A stretch of 12,045 nucleotides of DNA from Halocafeteria seosinensis (taxonomy: Eukaryota > Sar > Bigyra > Bicosoecida): NCBI GenBank assembly GCA_001687465.1, contig LVLI01000795.1, forward strand, positions 1 through 12,045. The letters are read 5' to 3'. Positions 7,782 through 12,045 of the stretch are shown here, piece by piece. Under the pieces are notes generated by a model. The model was not told the DNA's origin and made no database searches. It was given only the letters and a program-made list of their open reading frames with translations. The translations under genes and the position numbers were made by a program. The number at the start of each line of letters is the position of its first letter. Positions within the stretch are counted from its first letter, which is position 1.

Positions 7782-8793
7782 ATGGCGACGCAGCTCAAAA
7801 TTCTAGCTTTCGGAGGCGTAGCTTCCGTGACCGCGTGGTGCGCCAGTGTTAAATATGAGCGTGAACGAGCCATGCCCCAGGGAAGGCGGCGCCAGTTTAC
7901 GCCAGGCTCTCCCCGTATGTAATTGCTAAAGGTGACGATTGGGTTCGTGCATCGCTTTGCGTTGACACTCTATTACCTTGGAACTGGATGTATCGCGTTC
8001 TGCTGCAGTAGATATAACCAGTGAAAAATTGAAAACGGGAGATGTGGTGCTGTTTTCGCGGGATTGTGGCTTATATTATCCCTGCGGTGCTATTCACTGT
8101 GAGGCGACTAAGGCTACCACGCGACAGCCCTTCGATCATGCGGCAATCATTGTACTTCGTCATGGGTTTCCCTACGTGGCCGAGTGGACCCCTACGGGAA
8201 TCAAGGTATGAGGTGTGCGTGGTGTGGTGTGGTGCGGTAGTGAACGACGTGCCAATTGTGCGCAGATCCGACCTTTTGAAGAGCGTGTGATGTGCTCGCT
8301 AGCTTTCCAGATTGTTGTGCTGCCTTTATCGAAAAGAGTGAGTGAAGAGCAAAAGGGTCGATACCAAGTTGAGAGAATACCAACGTGCCCAAATGCAGCT
8401 GACAAAGACATCTGAGGAAAATGTTCGCAATTATGTCGCTACGGCAGCGGAGGAGCAAACTTCCATGCAATGCTACAAAGAAATGATGACAGATTTGGCC
8501 ATGCAAATCACAGGTAGGAATGTTAGCCCATCTGTTCAATTTGTGAAGAACGCTTTGTCCGAAGGTGGTTTCTCTACGGACTCACCTTCTGCTTGTATGT
8601 CCATTAAGGTAAGATGCTTCTCTATGAATGCGTATGGGGAGCCTTATCTTGTTGTCGACTTAGATGCGGGATTTATTGTCTGCTCTGATGTCAGAAGTGG
8701 GCCGACGGGTATGGAGGTAACATCACTGGAAATTTAGAAGGCGAAACTCATCCCTTTACCACGCCCCCTTTGTGGTTCCGTAACCAAAAATAA
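7782..8793 (+). CDS. Membrane-anchored YiiX/NlpC-P60-like papain-fold protein, six exons
   Basis: Exons are 7782-7914, 8009-8205, 8266-8337, 8399-8513, 8565-8608 and 8695-8793, giving 219 residues. Donors are GTATGT, GTATGA, GTGAGT, GTAGGA and GTAAGA; all acceptors are AG and frame holds at every junction. The fifth intron (8514-8564, 51 nt) is divisible by three and may be retained, giving 236 residues. The start ATG has a good eukaryotic context (GCAGCATGGCG). Residues 5-24 are hydrophobic and followed by basic residues: a signal anchor or organelle-membrane segment facing a soluble domain. LKTGDVVLFSR (52-62) and TTRQPFDHAAIIVLRHGFPYV fit the permuted papain-like amidase family (YaeF/YiiX). 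There the His of the sHvgi motif (here H88) pairs with a Cys nearer the C-terminus (candidate C183 in SPSAC). The substrate is unknown; family members act as peptidases or amidases. The overlapping minus-strand 140-residue ORF is a shadow of exon 1. Confidence 0.7.
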
Positions 8794-8942
8794 TGTCAGA
8801 ACTTGAATGGCGTTACAATTAGTTGGTGCCAACGGTGTTGCACTGGCTGTCACTGTCGAAAACACGCTCAGCTTCCCTGACCACCAAGTCAATCAAGAAG
8901 GTTGCTATGATACGTATCCACAAGCAAGGACTAGACGAGGCT

Positions 8943-11009
8943 TTAAAAGGTCCTCTGCCGTAATTCCGCCGAATCGTAGTGTGTATATGCTGCATCATGC
9001 TCAAGTGAACTGAACTGACCCCCATTTGGTGTTTCATCATCTGCAAGCGGAAATGTGCGAGATTGACGCTGCACCTTAGGGACAGCAAGGGGAGCGCGCC
9101 CGTGGAAAGCGTCTTGTATTTGCAGGAGTGTCCTTCCTTTTGTTCCTGGCACCCAGTAAAACGTGTATAGCCACGCCAGAAGGAGAATTGCTGCGAAAGG
9201 AAGGTATGTGTACTCCTTGAGATGTTGGTTCATTTTTGGGAATGCAAACGCAACAATGGCACTTGCAATCCAGTTCCCGGCTGCCGCAATGCCTGTTCGA
9301 GTTTGGAAAAGAAGGTATGGAATATTACGGTGAAAAAGCGCCTGGTTGAGACCATTGAAGTTGTGCTTACTCATAGCTGTCGCGCGTGGAGCGTCGGGAA
9401 AAATCTCTCCTCCAATCTGCCAAGGAATAGACCCCAATCCGATTTGGAAAAAGCTGACGAACGAAAGGACAAAGATAATGATGATGACACCCATTCCAGT
9501 GTCGAATGAATGCTCGTGTTTCTGGATGAGCAGGAACAACTTGTTTCAACGTAGTTAGAATTGCGAGCATATCAGAGTTGGACACCTACATTGATAATCA
9601 TTGCCAGGCTAATCAGTGCAGCTGAAGACCCCATACCAAACATCCCTGTTAGAAGGAGAAGTCTTCGCCCTGCACGTTCCATCAGCTGCACACCTATCCC
9701 CATGGAAATCACGTTTGTAGCGGATGCAAGTAGGGTGCCTGCTGTTGGTGACGCTCCTGCTGTCTGTGTCATCAATGTTTCCGCGAGCGGCCAGATAGGC
9801 GGATACAGGTATATTGTAGTGTTGCTGCATATGTGGACTTACTTCGAAAAAGTAACTGCTGTAGTAGAAAACAGAGTCAATTCCACTTAGCTGCTGAGTT
9901 ACTGTGAGCAACACGGCGGCAACTAAGGGTCTTCGGAGAGATCGGCTGTTCACAACTTTCCAAACAGAAGGTACTTCGTCGTCCAAACCTGCGAACAACC
10001 AAGAAGATGACTCAATGGATTGACTGCGGAGTGGGTCTTCACCGATCGTACCTTCACCGCCATGTTCACGGATCTCTTCGAGTTCCGCGTCAGCGTCGTC
10101 CTCTAGATAGCCGCGGGATTTCTTCAGCACTTCTTTGGCTTCATCGGTTCTGCCCTGCGAGGCTAACCATTTGGGGCTTTCGAGTATCCAGGTACCCAAA
10201 GCCATTTGAACAAGTCCTAGAATTCCGGCGATTGCAAACAGCCACTTCCAATCAGAACTGCTGTTCAATCCCGCACTAATGGCTTGGGACAAAAAGATCG
10301 CGCAAACAGTGGCGAAATTGTTAAGCGATCCAAACAGTCCTCGTATGTTTCTGCTGGATATTTCACCCAGATACATGGGGACACCGACCGTTGCTGCCCC
10401 GCAACCCAATCCAGCAATGATTCTCGAAACAATTAGAATTATTAACGAATTTTGAATCTCGTGACGAATATCTCCTGCGACAAACTGTAAGGCTCCAGCC
10501 ACCACGAAAAATATGCCGTTGATCGACAGCATCAGTTTTCTACCGAATTTATCTATGGCTCGTGGGGTAGCCCCAGCTCCGACAGCACCACCGATGGAGA
10601 ATATTGCGACGATCAGGCCCCATTCGATGTTCCCGATATTTAGATCATCTTCGATGGTGCTCTTGACAAGGTTTACTACTCCGGTGTGCCCTGCACGATG
10701 CATTACGATTGTGAGTCAGTAGAGCGTTTCAAATGCCTGTAGAACGAATTACTCACAGCCAAACTGGAACGAGCCAAACAAGCTCACTAACAGCGACATC
10801 AACAGGCGTCCTGTAACGTGGCCTTCAAACGGACTCTCTTTGGTGCCGTTTTCAGTGGGTAAGTGCGCCGCGTCCAAAGGAGGTAGTCCTCCATCTGCCC
10901 CTTCGGCATCCAGAAGGCTTTGCTTCTCTTCCTGGTGAGGGTAAGACTTTGCATACCCTCTGCGTAGCGGAGGACTTAACTGAATTTCGCTATTCGAATC
11001 AGTCCCCAT
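8943..11009 (-). CDS. GLUT-like MFS sugar transporter, five exons, complete
   Basis: Exons are 11009-10757, 10690-9843, 9763-9590, 9521-9371 and 9292-8943; introns of 66, 79, 68 and 78 nt keep frame, giving 591 residues from a true ATG to TAA. Sugar-porter motifs appear in order: FGWHTGVVN in TM1 (83-91), DKFGRK (131-136), PMYLGEISSRNIRG (189-202), ESPKWL (255-260), QQLSGID in TM7 (350-356), ERAGRR (396-401), SIPWQIGGEIFP (456-467) and VPGTKGRT (523-530). Twelve membrane segments are expected, in plasma or vacuolar membrane. TM1 lacks the Asp of proton symporters (FGYD), as animal GLUTs do, so a facilitator is more likely than a symporter. The QLSG motif fits a hexose substrate. Oddities are Asp356 where GLUT1 has its sugar-binding Asn, and Gly525 replacing Glu of PETKGRT. 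The first 70 residues are hydrophilic with an acidic dileucine signal (EKQSLL, 28-33); the last 55 form a cytosolic tail. It converges with the papain-fold gene, 149 bp apart. Confidence 0.93.
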
Positions 11010-11573
11010 CTCTCGTTTAACGAGAATTTCGCTTCTTGAGAGATTAGTGATTTATCGTACAAGGTAGTACTACCTGCTTGGAGAACCAAGAAGGATGATG
11101 TCACTGGGTTGGAAGTCGTGTCAGTTCTACTGCCTAGTTTTTCTGCAACAAGCTGTCGGAATTCAGTGGAAAAGGCGATGATTCAAAACGGTCCTCATAT
11201 ACATATGTTAAGATGATTCAGCATGGAAACTACTTACTAGTGGCGATAGATACCCATGTTGACCGTCTTCCTCCATACCTTCACAAATGCACAGGCGTCG
11301 ATCAAGCCAGTTGGAGCATATGCACGCAAGGGGTGTGAGTCATTCAGTTGAAAATCGTTCGCGCCAACGACAACTGACTCGGAGTCATTCTGTATGTTTC
11401 TCTCAAGTAACTAGCGAACTTATCCTGGGGTAGGGATCAAGCACCATCCGTCTACCTCGCCAGTGAGGCACAACCTGGCGTGTTGCATTGGCGATGTCGA
11501 GACTGACGGTGGGGAAGGGAGTACATTTTACTGTATGGTCAACAGATGAAATTAGAGAAGGTGAAGTTTCTAC
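11010..11573. other. Upstream region of the transporter, no gene seen
   Basis: This 564-bp stretch lies between the transporter start and the 3' end of the right-edge gene, both on the minus strand, and should contain the transporter promoter. The plus-strand ORF running 11494-11796 is opposite the right-edge gene and lacks motifs. Short palindromes are present, including CTTGG-AGAA-CCAAG near 11078-11091. Confidence 0.5.
11336..11387. promoter_or_regulatory. Cluster of TGAGTCA/TGACTC motifs upstream of the transporter
   Basis: A perfect TGAGTCA, the AP-1/Gcn4-type bZIP core, lies at 11336-11342. An inverted pair TGACTC-G-GAGTCA lies at 11375-11387, and GAGTCATTC occurs twice, 45 bp apart (11337-11345 and 11382-11390). 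All sit about 330-380 bp before the transporter ATG. A bZIP regulatory role is inferred from the motif only. Confidence 0.3.
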
Positions 11574-11949
11574 TCAGCAGAACCAACAGGAGGACGGAAA
11601 TGAGAAAGGAGATTTTGCTTTGGAGGAGTCCTCTATGGTCGGTATCAAAGCATTGAGTCGCAAAAAGGCAGTTACAGTTTTTTGGAGGGAAAAAAAGCAG
11701 ATATACAAGCGCTCCTTCAGCGACGGATCGCTGATTGGATTCCCTTCGAGATCAATGCAAGTCAGTGTCGTATTGACAAGCAAGACTCTTGGGTAGGTGC
11801 AGCCGTGGGTCGGTGGTAGATAACGTGCGGCCAATGTCTTGTTGGTACCCTAATCGCAGATCGGATTCCGTAGACATTCGAGGAGGAACGGTGATCAGTC
11901 CACCTGGAGCGACGTTCATGTAGACTCGCATCGCAGGGTGGTACGGAAC
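11574..11949 (-). CDS. 3' end of a spliced gene with a leucine-rich-repeat-like segment, partial
   Basis: Exons 11949-11849 and 11787-11574 join across a 61-nt intron (11848-11788) in frame and end at TGA 11574-11576. The first exon reads VPYHPAMRVYMNVAPGG and continues to the splice. The joined product then has VLLVNTTLTCIDLEGNPISD, which fits the ribonuclease-inhibitor type LRR consensus (N-x-T-L-x-x-L-D-L-x-x-N-x-I-x-D), followed by SLKERLYIC. The acceptor before 11949 follows a pyrimidine tract (CATCTTTTCTAG), so at least one more exon lies upstream, in the last 96 bases or beyond the window. Only one repeat is visible, so membership of an LRR family is provisional. The plus-strand ORF across the same bases is an alternative without motifs. 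Confidence 0.45.
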
Positions 11950-12034
11950 CTAGAAAAGATGATGCACTGGAAAACGAAGGGAATATTCTCCAGCTGGTAA
12001 GAGTGAACCGGTACAGTATCACTGGTGAAGCAGA

Positions 12035-12045
12035 CCCCCCCCCCC
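12035..12045. other. Terminal homopolymer, 11 C
   Basis: The window ends in 11 consecutive C. No other such run occurs in the sequence. This probably marks a contig end or a gap edge where assembly stopped in a homopolymer. Confidence 0.7.

Noticed and set aside
7451-7873. 140-residue minus-strand ORF starting with ATG
   Set aside because: It lies opposite exon 1 and the upstream region of the papain-fold gene, whose spliced frame and motifs are much stronger. The ORF has no motif of its own.
11494-11796. Plus-strand ORF of about 100 residues
   Set aside because: The opposite strand joins across a 61-nt intron into an LRR-like product, which is better supported; the plus product has no motif.

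Overview
This is a eukaryotic nuclear fragment, probably from a protist (an algal or oomycete-like lineage is possible, but I cannot name one). The main evidence is splicing. Two genes, a sugar transporter on the minus strand and a papain-fold protein on the plus strand, can be read completely only by removing short GT..AG introns. In both the reading frame is kept at every junction. Most proposed introns fall between 51 and 95 nt, with several at 60-62 nt. Base composition is roughly balanced, and there are no operons, Shine-Dalgarno sites or tRNA genes.

Layout. Positions 1-1951 (minus) hold a multi-exon gene running off the left edge. It ends in a P-loop NTPase domain with a clear Walker A motif and resembles the Crinkler/RHS-type effector ATPases in layout. 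Positions 1952-2992 are gene-poor and rich in hairpins and repeats. Two exact 17-bp inverted copies of a terminal-repeat-like sequence, at 2187-2203 and 4752-4768, bracket 2.6 kb. That interval contains an unrecognised minus-strand coiled-coil gene (2993-3871) and a possible divergent small plus-strand ORF (3969-4316). Positions 4835-4924 carry three degenerate 30-bp units. Positions 5057-6940 are a decayed Mutator-like (MULE) transposase with DDE-region, SWIM and zinc-knuckle motifs, broken by several frameshifts. Positions 6941-7781 show no convincing gene.

Positions 7782-8793 (plus) are a six-exon gene for a small membrane-anchored protein with a YiiX/NlpC-P60-like permuted papain fold. 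It converges on 8943-11009 (minus), a complete five-exon gene for a 591-residue GLUT-like major facilitator sugar transporter. Upstream of the transporter is a cluster of TGACTC/TGAGTCA motifs. At the right edge, 11574-11949 (minus) is the 3' end of another spliced gene with one leucine-rich-repeat-like segment. The window stops in a run of 11 C, which looks like a contig or gap boundary.

The host genes (transporter, papain-fold protein) look intact and ordinary. The left 7 kb looks like accessory, transposon-rich DNA in which a Crinkler-like ATPase gene sits beside transposon remnants. The least explained items are the 2.6-kb inverted-repeat-bounded segment with its unrecognised gene and the Crinkler-like gene. 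All exon boundaries are read by eye from splice signals and frame continuity, without transcript evidence.
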